A DNA stretch of 64,000 nt from Pseudomonas sp. CROZ-RG-20F-R04-15 (GTDB lineage: Bacteria > Pseudomonadota > Gammaproteobacteria > Pseudomonadales > Pseudomonadaceae): positions 275,120 through 339,119 of the forward strand of contig NZ_JAKNQL010000005.1 of assembly GCF_022662375.1 (NCBI RefSeq). The letters run 5' to 3'. The notes under the pieces are model-generated. The model was not told the origin of the DNA. It searched no databases and saw nothing but the letters and a program-made list of their open reading frames with translations. Numbering within the stretch: the stretch's first letter is position 1; each line of letters opens with the position of its first letter. Both the position numbers and the translations under genes were made by a program. Below are positions 9,698-19,410 of this stretch, piece after piece.

Positions 9698-9773
9698 TCC
9701 GTGATAGCTCAGTCGGTAGAGCAAATGACTGTTAATCATTGGGTCCCAGGTTCGAGTCCTGGTCACGGAGCCA
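9698..9773 (+). tRNA. tRNA-Asn (GTT)
   Basis: 76-base cloverleaf with CCA encoded. The acceptor stem TCCGTGA pairs with TCACGGA; the anticodon loop CTGTTAAT gives GTT; the T-arm reads GGTTCGAGTCC. First of the cluster. Confidence 0.97.
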
Positions 9774-9782
9774 ATTTCAAGC

Positions 9783-9859
9783 CGGGGTATAGCGCAGTCC
9801 GGTAGCGCGCCTGCTTTGGGAGCAGGATGTCAGGAGTTCGAATCCCCTTACCCCGACCA
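9783..9859 (+). tRNA. tRNA-Pro (TGG), first copy
   Basis: 77 bases with CCA encoded. The acceptor stem CGGGGTA pairs with TACCCCG; the anticodon loop TTTGGGA gives TGG. An identical second copy lies at 10038-10114. Confidence 0.97.
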
Positions 9860-9864
9860 TTTTT

Positions 9865-9940
9865 GGGTCGTTAGCTCAGTTGGTAGAGCAGTTGGCTTTT
9901 AACCAATTGGTCGTAGGTTCGAATCCCACACGACCCACCA
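9865..9940 (+). tRNA. tRNA-Lys (TTT)
   Basis: 76 bases with CCA encoded. The acceptor stem GGGTCGT pairs with ACGACCC; the anticodon loop CTTTTAA gives TTT. It lies 5 bases after tRNA-Pro, so the cluster is one transcript. Confidence 0.97.
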
Positions 9941-10004
9941 TTTTTGAAACCAGTTAACGCTGGGATCGAATCTTAAGATCAGAGGCCAAAAGCGCTGATC
10001 GAAG

Positions 10005-10035
10005 AAGGCGATCTTTGAAAGGTCGCCTTTTTTTT
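10005..10035 (+). terminator. Terminator between tRNA-Lys and the second tRNA-Pro
   Basis: Stem AAGGCGA/TCGCCTT with an 11-base loop, followed by eight or more T. It ends only two bases before the second tRNA-Pro begins. Confidence 0.8.
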
Positions 10036-10037
10036 AC

Positions 10038-10114
10038 CGGGGTATAGCGCAGTCCGGTAGCGCGCCTGCTTTGGGAGCAGGATGTCAGGAGTTCGAATCC
10101 CCTTACCCCGACCA
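10038..10114 (+). tRNA. tRNA-Pro (TGG), second identical copy
   Basis: Base-for-base identical to 9783-9859 including CCA. It starts two bases after the T-tract of a strong terminator and has no obvious promoter of its own in the 97 bases after tRNA-Lys. Its expression would need readthrough or an unseen start site. It is followed by its own terminator. Confidence 0.95.
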
Positions 10115-10119
10115 TATTA

Positions 10120-10155
10120 AAAATCCTCGTATCGAAAGATACGGGGATTTTTTTT
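10120..10155 (+). terminator. Terminator after the second tRNA-Pro
   Basis: 12-bp stem AATCCTCGTATC/GATACGGGGATT (two G-T pairs) with a GAAA loop and eight T. Confidence 0.85.
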
Positions 10156-10206
10156 GTCCGACAAAAACTCATTTCCCCTTCAAGTCATCATACAACCTGC
10201 CGATAG

Positions 10207-11904
<1,698 letters not shown>

Positions 11905-11916
11905 ACGGCAGACGTG

Positions 11917-11959
11917 AAAAAGCCGCGTTTCTCCCAAGAGAAGCGCGGCTTGGTTTTTT
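11917..11959 (+). terminator. Bidirectional terminator between the chemoreceptor and EF-hand genes
   Basis: 14-bp stem beginning AAGCCGCG with one G-T pair, loop CCAA, then a T-run on the plus side and an A-run on the other. It can end both convergent transcripts. Confidence 0.85.
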
Positions 11960-11966
11960 CTGCTGA

Positions 11967-12374
11967 TCAGGCACCGTCTTGATCTTTCAGGTGTTCGAAC
12001 AGGCCTTTTGGCATTTTCTTGCCGTTGGCTTCAAAGTTGGCCTTCACGTTGTTGTAGGCCTCTTGCTCATCGATAAAGCCATCGTGGTTGGTGTCGATCT
12101 TGTCGAAATCGGACTTCGGCGCGACTTTGAGGAATTCGGCGCGGGAAACCTTGCCGTCACCATCGCTGTCAGTCTTGGCCATCGAAGCATCGCCACATTT
12201 GCCTTCACCGCATTTGCCTTCCGGCGCTTTCACCGAGGTTTCCGCCGAGGCGACCATGTAGCCCTGCGCCAGTGGTTGAGCGGCAAACACCGAACCAGAC
12301 AGCATCAGGCCACCCGCCAGTGCGGCGCCGATCAGGCCAATGGATTTTTTACCGAGGGTCGAAGTACGGGACAT
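11967..12374 (-). CDS. Exported EF-hand protein with an EGKCGEGKCG motif
   Basis: 135 residues. A signal peptide ends near SVFAA (about residue 32). A linker follows, then the tandem Cys motif EGKCGEGKCGDAS (about 53-65), then two EF-hand loops, DSDGDGKVSRAEF and DTNHDGFIDEQEA, each with the expected 1,3,5,12 acidic ligands. EF-hands imply calcium binding in the periplasm. The EGKCG repeat is the hallmark of HvfA-type precursors whose cysteines are changed by MNIO (DUF692) enzymes into copper-binding groups, but no MNIO or partner gene is next to it. It could equally be an unmodified secreted EF-hand protein. A terminator is shared with the convergent chemoreceptor gene. Confidence 0.85.
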   Translation of the reverse strand: MSRTSTLGKKSIGLIGAALAGGLMLSGSVFAAQPLAQGYMVASAETSVKAPEGKCGEGKCGDASMAKTDSDGDGKVSRAEFLKVAPKSDFDKIDTNHDGFIDEQEAYNNVKANFEANGKKMPKGLFEHLKDQDGA

Positions 12375-12568
12375 TTACATTCTCCTGGGCTGCACTGTGC
12401 AACCACGCGTTAAGGACGATTGCCTGAGCAGGTGTTGCTCGGGTGTGGCCATTAAGCGGTGGCGGTGTATCGCAACTGTGTCGCGCAGCGGGGGAGTTTG
12501 TAAGCGAAGGTGGGAAAAGCGGGGCGGGGATACAGTAAGAAACAGATCTTTCGATCAACACAAAACAA

Positions 12569-12659
12569 TGTGGGAGCGAGCCTGCTCGCGAAGGGGTTGT
12601 ATCAGGCGACATTTCTGTCGTTTGACTCACCGCATTCGCGAGCAGGCTCGCTCCCACAG
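12569..12659. repeat. REPIN (inverted REP pair), CCTG/CAGG type
   Basis: TGTGGGAGCGAGCCTGCTCG on the left and its inverted copy on the right, with about 45 bases between. Head-out orientation. It lies downstream of ndh, 7 bases after its stop, and may fold into a long cruciform. Confidence 0.92.
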
Positions 12660-12666
12660 GTTTACA

Positions 12667-13965
12667 TCAATGCAGTTTCAGACGCGGCTCGGTGCCACGG
12701 CCAATCTTGCTGCCCAGCATCAACATCGCCGTGCGGAACGGCCCGTACAGCGCCATCTGGTGCATGCGATACAGCGACACGTAAAACATCCGCGCCAGCC
12801 AGCCTTCGAGCATCACACTGCCGGTGAGGTTACCCATCAAGTTACCCACAGCCGAGAAACGCGACAGCGAGATCAGCGAGCCGTAGTCGGTGTACTTGTA
12901 CTCCGGCAGAGTCTTGCCTTCGATGCGCAGCTTCAGCGACTTGGCCAGCAACGACGCCTGCTGGTGCGCGGCTTGCGCCCGTGGCGGCACGTTGCGGTCG
13001 GTACCCGGTTGCGGGCACGCGGCGCAATCGCCGAAGGCGAAGATGTTTTCATCGCGCGTGGTTTGCAGGGTCGGCAACACTTGCAGTTGATTGATGCGGT
13101 TGGTTTCCAGGCCATCGATGTCCTTGAGGAAACCCGGTGCGCGAATGCCCGCTGCCCAGACTTTCAGGCTGGCCTTGATCTCGTTGCCATCGGCAGTGAT
13201 CAGGCTGTCGGCGGTCACTTCGCTGACCGAGGCGTTGGTCATCACATTGACCCCGAGTTTTTCCAGGGTCTTGTGTACCGGCCCGCTGATGCGTTCCGGC
13301 AGGGCTGGCAATACTCGAGGCCCGGCTTCGATCAGGGTGATGTGCATGTTTTCCGGTTTGATCCGGTCCAGACCATAAGCCGCCAGTTCATGGGCAGCGT
13401 TGTGCAGTTCGGCCGCCAGTTCAACGCCCGTCGCACCGGCACCGACGATCGCCACGCTGATCTGCTCGATCACATCGGTTTGCCCGGCGTGAGCACGCAG
13501 ATAGTGGTTAAGCAGTTGCTGGTGGAAGCGCTCGGCCTGTTTGCGGGTGTCGAGGAACAGGCAGTGTTGCGCTGCGCCCTGAGTACCGAAATCGTTGGTG
13601 GTGCTGCCGACGCTGATCACCAGCGAGTCGTACTGCACTTCACGTGCCGGCACCAGTTCTACGCCGTTTTCGTCGTAGGTGGCGGCCAGCTGGATTTTCT
13701 TCTGCGCGCGATCGAGCCCGCTCATGCGCCCCAGCTGGAACTCGAAGTGGTTCCATTTCGCTTGGGCAACATAGTTGAGTTCGTCTTCGGAGGAGTTCAG
13801 CGATCCGGCGGCCACTTCGTGCAGCAGTGGTTTCCAGATGTGCGTCAGATTGGCGTCGACCAGCATCACACTGGCCGTGCCGCGTTTGCCCAGAGTCTTA
13901 CCCAGACGGGTAGCCAACTCCAGACCGCCGGCGCCGCCGCCGACAATAACAATACGATGGGACAT
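12667..13965 (-). CDS. ndh: Type II NADH dehydrogenase
   Basis: Single-subunit, non-proton-pumping NADH:quinone oxidoreductase of the inner-membrane face. 432 residues from the ATG at 13965 (MSHRIVIVGGGAGGLE). The N-terminal FAD-binding GxGxxG is IVGGGAGGLELA; the second, NADH-binding fold has AIVGAGATGVELAAEL; IFAFGDCAACPQPG is the conserved FAD-contacting ATGD-like segment. The C-terminal ~60 residues are amphipathic and fit membrane attachment. The position next to the DUF3094 and DUF1780 genes matches P. aeruginosa, where ndh lies in the same neighbourhood. Confidence 0.93.
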   Translation of the reverse strand: MSHRIVIVGGGAGGLELATRLGKTLGKRGTASVMLVDANLTHIWKPLLHEVAAGSLNSSEDELNYVAQAKWNHFEFQLGRMSGLDRAQKKIQLAATYDENGVELVPAREVQYDSLVISVGSTTNDFGTQGAAQHCLFLDTRKQAERFHQQLLNHYLRAHAGQTDVIEQISVAIVGAGATGVELAAELHNAAHELAAYGLDRIKPENMHITLIEAGPRVLPALPERISGPVHKTLEKLGVNVMTNASVSEVTADSLITADGNEIKASLKVWAAGIRAPGFLKDIDGLETNRINQLQVLPTLQTTRDENIFAFGDCAACPQPGTDRNVPPRAQAAHQQASLLAKSLKLRIEGKTLPEYKYTDYGSLISLSRFSAVGNLMGNLTGSVMLEGWLARMFYVSLYRMHQMALYGPFRTAMLMLGSKIGRGTEPRLKLH

Positions 13966-14028
13966 GGGGATAACTCGCAAGGTTTTTAAAGGAAATCGGT
14001 GCGGTTACCCAAGCGAGCGCCAAGCAGC

Positions 14029-14202
14029 TCATAGCGTCAGGTAACTGATAAATCGGCTCAACAGGCCCAGACCAATGGTCACTGCCAGCACCAGCACCAG
14101 GAGCATCCACGGCCGGAATGGCCGGCGCTCGACTCGGTGTTGGGACAGTTGCAGGTACTCTTCGACATGTTTCTGGTCTTCGGGGTTCAGGCGGCTGGTC
14201 AT
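14029..14202 (-). CDS. Small DUF3094-type membrane protein
   Basis: 57 residues, starting MTSRLNPEDQKHVEEYLQ and ending with one transmembrane segment (MLLVLVLAVTIGLGLL) and a short tail. A charged soluble N-terminus is followed by a single C-terminal helix, the DUF3094 pattern found in pseudomonads. It lies 63 bases before the ndh start on the same strand and could be co-transcribed with it. Function unknown. Confidence 0.8.
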   Translation of the reverse strand: MTSRLNPEDQKHVEEYLQLSQHRVERRPFRPWMLLVLVLAVTIGLGLLSRFISYLTL

Positions 14203-14253
14203 ATTTGCCTCGTCAGGTAGACGTTGCTGAATGGGCAGAAGCTACAGCGGTTT

Positions 14254-14781
14254 TTATCCGGGGTTGAACGCAGCATAGCCGCTGTCCGGAACCGGTTCGA
14301 CGCTCACGCTATCTTCGAGGCGAATGATCCCGCTTTGTAACACCCGCGCGGTAATTCCGCCATGCCCGCGCACCGCTTGAAAAGTGCCAGGGCCGAGGTT
14401 GTTCTGCAGGCGTGCGCAGGGCTGGCACCAGCCCGTGGTTTCGAATATTGCCTGACCGATGCGAAAGCGCCGACCCTTGAGGCTAAACAAATTGATACCG
14501 CTGATAACAAGATTGCGCCGCAGGTCTTCAGGCCTGATTGGTTGATCGTCGGGGCGGCCCATCAGGGCGTTGATCACCGGCAGATGTTCCCACTGGATCA
14601 GCGTGACCTGCCGCGCGTTACGCACACCAGGCCGGGCGTGGTCGCCGGTCAGTCCTGCTTCCAGTCGCGCCTCCACTGCATCGAGTTCGATCATCGGCCC
14701 ACGGGATTCGGGGCGCACGCCGATCCAGCGTACACGCCCAGTCTGCGGCACATCGGCGATCAATTGCTGAAGTGGCGTCAC
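14254..14781 (-). CDS. MOSC-domain protein
   Basis: 175 residues. MOSC domains bind molybdenum cofactor or carry sulfur. Here the usual core is present: RGPMIELDAVEARLEAGLTGDHA near the N-terminus, RRNLVISGINL in the middle, and a cysteine in GWCQPCARLQNNLG, with a GHGGITARVL end. The protein consists of little more than the domain, unlike YiiM, which has an added C-terminal part. It overlaps the upstream DUF1780 gene by 4 bases (ATGA). Substrate unknown. Confidence 0.85.
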   Translation of the reverse strand: MTPLQQLIADVPQTGRVRWIGVRPESRGPMIELDAVEARLEAGLTGDHARPGVRNARQVTLIQWEHLPVINALMGRPDDQPIRPEDLRRNLVISGINLFSLKGRRFRIGQAIFETTGWCQPCARLQNNLGPGTFQAVRGHGGITARVLQSGIIRLEDSVSVEPVPDSGYAAFNPG

Positions 14782-15404
14782 AGGCTGATCCCGACATCGA
14801 AGACGATGCTGCGACCGAGGTTGCTGCGCAGAAAATCCGGCGCGTCCGGGTGGGCGAACAGCACGCGGGCGAAGGTCGGGCCGACGAGCGACAGCGAGCG
14901 CCAGCCCTGACGCAGGTATTCGGTGGGCGGGGGGAAATGGCTGTTCAAATCCAGTACTTCTCGTTTGAGGCTGGCGAAGGCGATGATGTCCAGTTCGCCG
15001 AGATCCATGCCGCGTTCTTTGTAGTTGTGGGCTTTTTTGCGCAGGGTCGGCGCCAGTCGCAGCAGGAATTCATTAGCCGGGATTCGTTTGGGCTTGGCTT
15101 CGCGGCGGACCAGTTGGCTGAGGGAAAAGGCGCTGCGCCGCCGCTGCAATTCATCACGCCACTCATCGTTGAGTCGGCGCCCCTCATCGAGAACGAAGAA
15201 CACTTCGAAATTGGCATCCCGAAACAAAACGTCCGGCGGTTCGCCAGCGGGCGCGAATTCGTCGGCGCGGTAGGGAATGTTCAGGCCTTGCAGCAGGCGC
15301 TGACAGACCCAACGCTCACGCTCCCATTTGCGGGCATTGGACAGAAAGGCGTTGGCCTGCTCGGCCGCGATGGTCAGCAGGCGTAAATAATCTGAGTCAT
15401 CCAT
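14778..15404 (-). CDS. DUF1780 conserved protein
   Basis: 208 residues from the ATG at 15404 (MDDSDYLRLLTIAAEQ). Soluble, rich in Arg/Glu/Leu, no signal peptide. The family is confined mostly to Pseudomonas and relatives; a member from the same gene neighbourhood in P. aeruginosa has been treated as a structural-genomics target. The patterns DVLFRDANFEVFFVLDEGR and GELDIIAFASL have a nuclease-like alternation of strands and acids, but I cannot name a catalytic site. Coupled to the MOSC gene by a 4-base overlap. Confidence 0.75.
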   Translation of the reverse strand: MDDSDYLRLLTIAAEQANAFLSNARKWERERWVCQRLLQGLNIPYRADEFAPAGEPPDVLFRDANFEVFFVLDEGRRLNDEWRDELQRRRSAFSLSQLVRREAKPKRIPANEFLLRLAPTLRKKAHNYKERGMDLGELDIIAFASLKREVLDLNSHFPPPTEYLRQGWRSLSLVGPTFARVLFAHPDAPDFLRSNLGRSIVFDVGISL

Positions 15405-15519
15405 AGGCCCAAGCTTAGCGTTCAAATGCGACAAACAGATAGCTTTGCATCAGCTGATGCGTTGCGGGCGGCGGTGTAGACTGCCACAAAGGACGTAAAG
15501 CCATGGATAAAGTGAGGGA

Positions 15520-16212
15520 ATGATGATCGGTGCCGAACTGTTGTCCTCGGCGAGCCTGACGCTCGGCTGGCTGATTTATCTGCCGGTGCTGCTCTGGGCG
15601 ATTACGCGCGCGCCGTGGGTCGAGTTGTTCAGCGACAGCCGGCGTCAGCATCTGTTGTTCGGCACGGTATTCGCGCTATTTCTGTTGTGGCTGGTGCGCA
15701 GGGATTTCGACACCGGCGTGTCCTATCACTTTATCGGCATGACCGCCGTGACATTGCTGCTGGATTGGCCGCTGGCAATTGTCGGTGGCCTGGTCGCACA
15801 GATCGGCCTGGTGCTATTGGGTCGTCAGGATTTGCTGGCGGTCGGGGTCAATGGCTCGCTGCTGATCCTGTTACCGGTGTTGATCACTGAATGTGTGGCG
15901 ATCCTCGTCGAGCGCGCACAGCCACGTAATCCGTTTGTTTATATCTTCTGCTCCGGATTCTTCGCTGCGGCGTTGTCCGCGCTGTTATGTCTGATCCTGA
16001 GCCTGACGCTGCTGTGGTACGACGGTCTCTTCGCCATGCCGGAATGGCTGGAAGACTTCATCGGGTATCTGTGGCTGCTGCTGTTTCCCGAGGCGTTCAT
16101 CAACGGCATGGTCGTCAGCGCACTGGTGGTGTTCTGCCCGGAATGGCTGGAGACATTCAATCGCACGCGTTACCTTGCGGCGCCGTGGAAGGACGACGAT
16201 CCCAAGTCTTGA
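15520..16212 (+). CDS. CbiM-like ECF transporter membrane component
   Basis: 230 residues with about six hydrophobic segments, annotated in pseudomonads as an energy-coupling-factor (CbiM/CbtA-like) permease. Neighbouring A- or T-component genes are absent, so it either uses a shared energising module or works alone. A conserved SYHFIGMTAVTLLLDWPLA stretch and FPEAFINGMVVSALVVF mark the family. A GAGGG ribosome site lies close before the start. Substrate (metal or vitamin) not readable from the sequence. Confidence 0.7.
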   Translation: MMIGAELLSSASLTLGWLIYLPVLLWAITRAPWVELFSDSRRQHLLFGTVFALFLLWLVRRDFDTGVSYHFIGMTAVTLLLDWPLAIVGGLVAQIGLVLLGRQDLLAVGVNGSLLILLPVLITECVAILVERAQPRNPFVYIFCSGFFAAALSALLCLILSLTLLWYDGLFAMPEWLEDFIGYLWLLLFPEAFINGMVVSALVVFCPEWLETFNRTRYLAAPWKDDDPKS

Positions 16213-16277
16213 TCCATATCAAACCCGCCATGCGCGGGAAATTTCATGCTCGCGCAAATCCCTTCAGGAGCAGCGGC

Positions 16278-16493
16278 ATGAGTGTGTACGAGTGGGCAAG
16301 GCAGGAGACCCGGCAGAGTCTGGACATGGCGCAGGAGGTGGGCTTTGACCCGGGTTTGAGTTTGCGCGCCTTGCTCAGTGCGGTGGTGCAGCAGAGCAAG
16401 GCCGTGCGCAACGCCGAAGACCTGGCCGACGAGTTGCGCTTTCTGGCGGAAAACCTCGACGACGATCAGGACTACGGTTTTATGCGGCCCTGA
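16278..16493 (+). CDS. Small conserved hypothetical protein
   Basis: 71 residues starting MSVYEWARQETRQSLDMAQE, with a good AGGAG site 8 bases before the ATG at 16278. Acidic, helical, no membrane segment, ending DDDQDYGFMRP. It is convergent with yacG, 6 bases apart. The same position in P. aeruginosa carries a small conserved gene. Function unknown. Confidence 0.7.
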   Translation: MSVYEWARQETRQSLDMAQEVGFDPGLSLRALLSAVVQQSKAVRNAEDLADELRFLAENLDDDQDYGFMRP

Positions 16494-16499
16494 TCGAGA

Positions 16500-16700
16500 T
16501 CAGTGACGCGGATCGAAGTCGCCGGAAAACAGTTCGTCCTCGGCATCCGGTGCGACCGGAATCTTGTGTTCTTCCGACGCCCAGGCGCCGAGGTCGATCA
16601 GCTTGCAGCGATCAGAGCAGAACGGCCGAAACTTGTTTTCGGGGATGAATTCCACGGGGGCGCCGCAGGTCGGGCATTCAACGGTGGGAATCTGGCTCAT
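16500..16700 (-). CDS. yacG: DNA gyrase inhibitor YacG
   Basis: 66-residue zinc protein that binds GyrB and blocks DNA gyrase in E. coli. The four zinc cysteines are in [10 protein letters not shown] and [14 protein letters not shown], the family pattern. The C-terminus is acidic and probably disordered. It overlaps coaE by 4 bases and belongs to the pilBCD-coaE-yacG operon. Confidence 0.92.
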   Translation of the reverse strand: MSQIPTVECPTCGAPVEFIPENKFRPFCSDRCKLIDLGAWASEEHKIPVAPDAEDELFSGDFDPRH

Positions 16701-17320
16701 GCTTGGCCTCCGGATAAAGTCAGGTAAAAGTGATGCAGACGCTCGACTTCGCTGTGCAACCAGGCGAGGTCGCGGTCATTGACCACCACGTCGTCGGCAC
16801 GGCTCACGCGGTCTTCGCGGCTCGACTGGGCCTTGAGAATCGCCTGAACCTGCTGCTCACTGGTCTGGTCACGCTGCAAGGTGCGTTCGATCTGCAGTTG
16901 TTGCGGAGCGTCGATGACTAGAATGCGTTGGGTCATCGCGTATTGCCCGGATTCGATCAACAGCGGCGAAACCAGAATCGAGTAAGGCGATTTTGCCAGC
17001 GCCAGGTGATGCGCGATTTCCTCGGCGATCAACGGATGCAGCAGTGCTTCGAGCCAGCGCCGTTGCTCCGGCACTTCAAAGATCAGTTTGCGCAGGGCGG
17101 CGCGATCCAGCGTGCCATCGGCCAGCAGTACGCCGGGGCCGAAATGTTCGGCAATCTTTGCCAGCGCCGGACGCCCCGGCTCAACCACCCAGCGCGCCGC
17201 GTGATCGGCATCCACCACGTGGATACCCAGGTCGATGAAGTGCTGGGCCGCCGCGCTTTTGCCGCTGCCGATGCCGCCGGTGAGGCCGAGAATCCAGGGT
17301 TTTTCCACAGGGGTATTCAT
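16697..17320 (-). CDS. coaE: Dephospho-CoA kinase
   Basis: Last step of coenzyme A synthesis: phosphorylates the 3'-OH of dephospho-CoA. 207 residues from the ATG at 17320, which overlaps the pilD stop (ATGA); the long upstream open frame lies inside pilD and is not used. P-loop [11 protein letters not shown] at about 11-21; [16 protein letters not shown] is the substrate-binding block with the conserved Asp; HPLIAEE and the lid region follow. It works in the same pathway as panB, panC and panD at 32-34 kb, though the genes are not linked here by operon. Confidence 0.94.
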   Translation of the reverse strand: MNTPVEKPWILGLTGGIGSGKSAAAQHFIDLGIHVVDADHAARWVVEPGRPALAKIAEHFGPGVLLADGTLDRAALRKLIFEVPEQRRWLEALLHPLIAEEIAHHLALAKSPYSILVSPLLIESGQYAMTQRILVIDAPQQLQIERTLQRDQTSEQQVQAILKAQSSREDRVSRADDVVVNDRDLAWLHSEVERLHHFYLTLSGGQA

Positions 17321-18189
17321 TTCAAACCGACAGACTGCCAATAGAAGGCGGTTATTTGACCACCCCAGAGCAACGCAATCCAGCCGGCAATTGCCAGATA
17401 GGGGCCGAATGGGATCGGCGTCGAGGTTTTCTGCTCGCGCAAGCGCAGCAAAACCACTCCGATAATGGCGCCGACCAGTGATGACAACAGAATGGTCAGC
17501 GGCAGAATCTGCCAGCCGCCCCATGCCCCCAGCAGCGCCAACAGCTTGAAATCACCGTGGCCGATGCCGTCCTTGCCGGTCAGAAGCTTGAACAGCCAGA
17601 ACACTGACCACAGCGCCAGATAACCGGCCACCGCGCCCCACAGTGCATCGTGCAACGGTACGAACACGCCAAAGCTGTTGGCGATCAACCCCAGCCACAG
17701 CAGCGGCAGCACCAGCACATCGGGCAATAGTTGATGCTCGGTGTCGATCAGGCTCATCGCCAGCAACCCCCAGGTGAGGACGATCAGCAGGCACGCCGGC
17801 CAGCCAAACCCGAGATGCCAGGCGATGAAGGCCGAGAGCAAGCCGCAGGCCAGCTCGGTCAGCGGATAACGTTTGCTGATCGGCGCGGTACATGCTGAAC
17901 AACGCCCGCGCAGGCACAGATAGCTGAGCAGCGGAATATTTTCCCACGGGCGGATCCGGTGGGCGCAATGCGGGCATTCGGAGTGCGGCAGCATCAGGTT
18001 GTAGGTCGGTTGCGGCGCTTCGCCGGGCAAACCGAGCACATCATGGGCCTGCTGGCGCCAGTCGCGTTCGAGCATTTTCGGCAGGCGCCAGATCAGCACG
18101 TTGAGGAAGCTGCCGACCACCAGACCGAGCAACAGGGCGGTGAAGACAAAGGCCAGCGGGTACAGGGCAAACAGTTCGTCGATAGGCAT
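17317..18189 (-). CDS. pilD: Prepilin peptidase / N-methyltransferase PilD
   Basis: Inner-membrane aspartic protease that cleaves the leader of type IV pilins and type II secretion pseudopilins and methylates the new N-terminal Phe. 290 residues with about eight membrane segments. A cytoplasmic zinc domain carries two CxxC pairs (CPHCAHRI and CSAC). The catalytic aspartates lie in [12 protein letters not shown] and [17 protein letters not shown] (the GxGD motif). One base after pilC and overlapping coaE. Confidence 0.95.
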   Translation of the reverse strand: MPIDELFALYPLAFVFTALLLGLVVGSFLNVLIWRLPKMLERDWRQQAHDVLGLPGEAPQPTYNLMLPHSECPHCAHRIRPWENIPLLSYLCLRGRCSACTAPISKRYPLTELACGLLSAFIAWHLGFGWPACLLIVLTWGLLAMSLIDTEHQLLPDVLVLPLLWLGLIANSFGVFVPLHDALWGAVAGYLALWSVFWLFKLLTGKDGIGHGDFKLLALLGAWGGWQILPLTILLSSLVGAIIGVVLLRLREQKTSTPIPFGPYLAIAGWIALLWGGQITAFYWQSVGLK

Positions 18190-18190
18190 G

Positions 18191-19408
18191 TCAGATCGCT
18201 GAGCCGAGTTGGAAAATCGGCAGGTACATGGCCACCACCAGCCCGCCGACGATCACCCCCAGCACGACCATGATGAACGGCTCCATGAGGCTGGTGAGAT
18301 TGTCGACCATGTTATCCACTTCCTCCTCGTAAAACCCCGCGACCTTGTCGAGCATTTCGTCCAGCGCGCCGGACTCTTCGCCAATCGCCGTCATCTGCAC
18401 GGCCATGTTGGGGAAGACCCCGGTGCTGCGCATCGAGAAATTCAGCTGCATGCCGGTGGAGACGTCCTGGCGAATGCGCAGCACCGCGCGCTTGAACACA
18501 ACGTTGCCTGTGGCGCCGGCCACCGAGTCGAGCGCTTCCACCAGCGGCACACCGGCGGCGAAAGTAGTGGAAAGGGTTCGGGCAAATCGCGCCACGGCGG
18601 ACTTGTACATCAGGGTGCCCACCAATGGCAGTTTCAACAGCCAGGTGTCTTTGCGATCGCGCAATGCCTGAGACGTTTTCAGTGCATGGCGAGTGCCGAA
18701 AATCGCCGCGACCAGCGCGCCGAGAATCGCCCACCACCATTGCTGCATGAATTCCGAAAGGCTGATCACCATCAGGGTAAAGGCCGGTAACTCTGCACCG
18801 AACCCCGAGAATACCGACTGGAATTGCGGCACCACTTTAACCAGCAGAATTCCGGTCACAACCGCTGCGACCAGCACCACGGCGGAGGGGTAAGTCATGG
18901 CTTTCTTGATCTTGGCCTTGAGCCGTTCGCTTTTTTCCTTATAAGTTGCGACCCGTTCGAGCAAGGTGTCGAGCGCGCCGGACTGCTCGCCGGCATCGAC
19001 CAGGTTGCAATACAACTCGTCGAAATACTGCGGCTTCTTGCGCAGGGCTGTGGCGAAGCTGTTACCGGCCGCGACCTCCTGTTTGACCTCGTCGACCAGC
19101 TTGCGCATGGCCGGGTTTTCAAAGCCTTCGCCGATGATGTCGAACGACTGCAACAGCGGCACGCCGGCCTTCATCATGGTCGCCATCTGCCGGGTGAACA
19201 GGGCAATGTCCTGGGCCTTGATGCGTTTGCCCAAGCTCAACAACGAGGTGGATTTTTTGCGCACCTTGCCGGGATTGATCCCCTGTTTGCGCAGTTGTGC
19301 CTTGATCAGCGCCGGGTTCTGCCCGCTCAGCTCGCCGGTGACTTTGCTGCCTTTCCTGTCCGTACCTTCCCAAGCGTAGATACTGATTTTCGCTGCCTTG
19401 ACCGCCAT
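18191..19408 (-). CDS. pilC: Type IV pilus platform protein PilC
   Basis: Inner-membrane platform that couples the ATPases PilB/PilT to pilin insertion. 405 residues with two T2SSF domains: first around 70-190 (FTRQMATMMKAGVPLLQSF), second around 270-395 (FARTLSTTFAAGVPLVEAL). Three transmembrane helices are visible, the last at the C-terminus (IMVVLGVIVGGLVVAMYLPIF). The gene lies between pilB (2 bases) and pilD (1 base), one operon. Confidence 0.95.
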   Translation of the reverse strand: MAVKAAKISIYAWEGTDRKGSKVTGELSGQNPALIKAQLRKQGINPGKVRKKSTSLLSLGKRIKAQDIALFTRQMATMMKAGVPLLQSFDIIGEGFENPAMRKLVDEVKQEVAAGNSFATALRKKPQYFDELYCNLVDAGEQSGALDTLLERVATYKEKSERLKAKIKKAMTYPSAVVLVAAVVTGILLVKVVPQFQSVFSGFGAELPAFTLMVISLSEFMQQWWWAILGALVAAIFGTRHALKTSQALRDRKDTWLLKLPLVGTLMYKSAVARFARTLSTTFAAGVPLVEALDSVAGATGNVVFKRAVLRIRQDVSTGMQLNFSMRSTGVFPNMAVQMTAIGEESGALDEMLDKVAGFYEEEVDNMVDNLTSLMEPFIMVVLGVIVGGLVVAMYLPIFQLGSAI

Positions 19409-19410
19409 GT

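Noticed and set aside
9954..10172. Minus-strand frame of 72 codons across the second tRNA-Pro
   Set aside because: It is the antisense of a tRNA gene (reads GVRGFELLTSCSQSRRATG), a well-known false call.
12340..13989. 549-codon plus-strand frame opposite ndh
   Set aside because: Antisense shadow of ndh that also runs through a REPIN.
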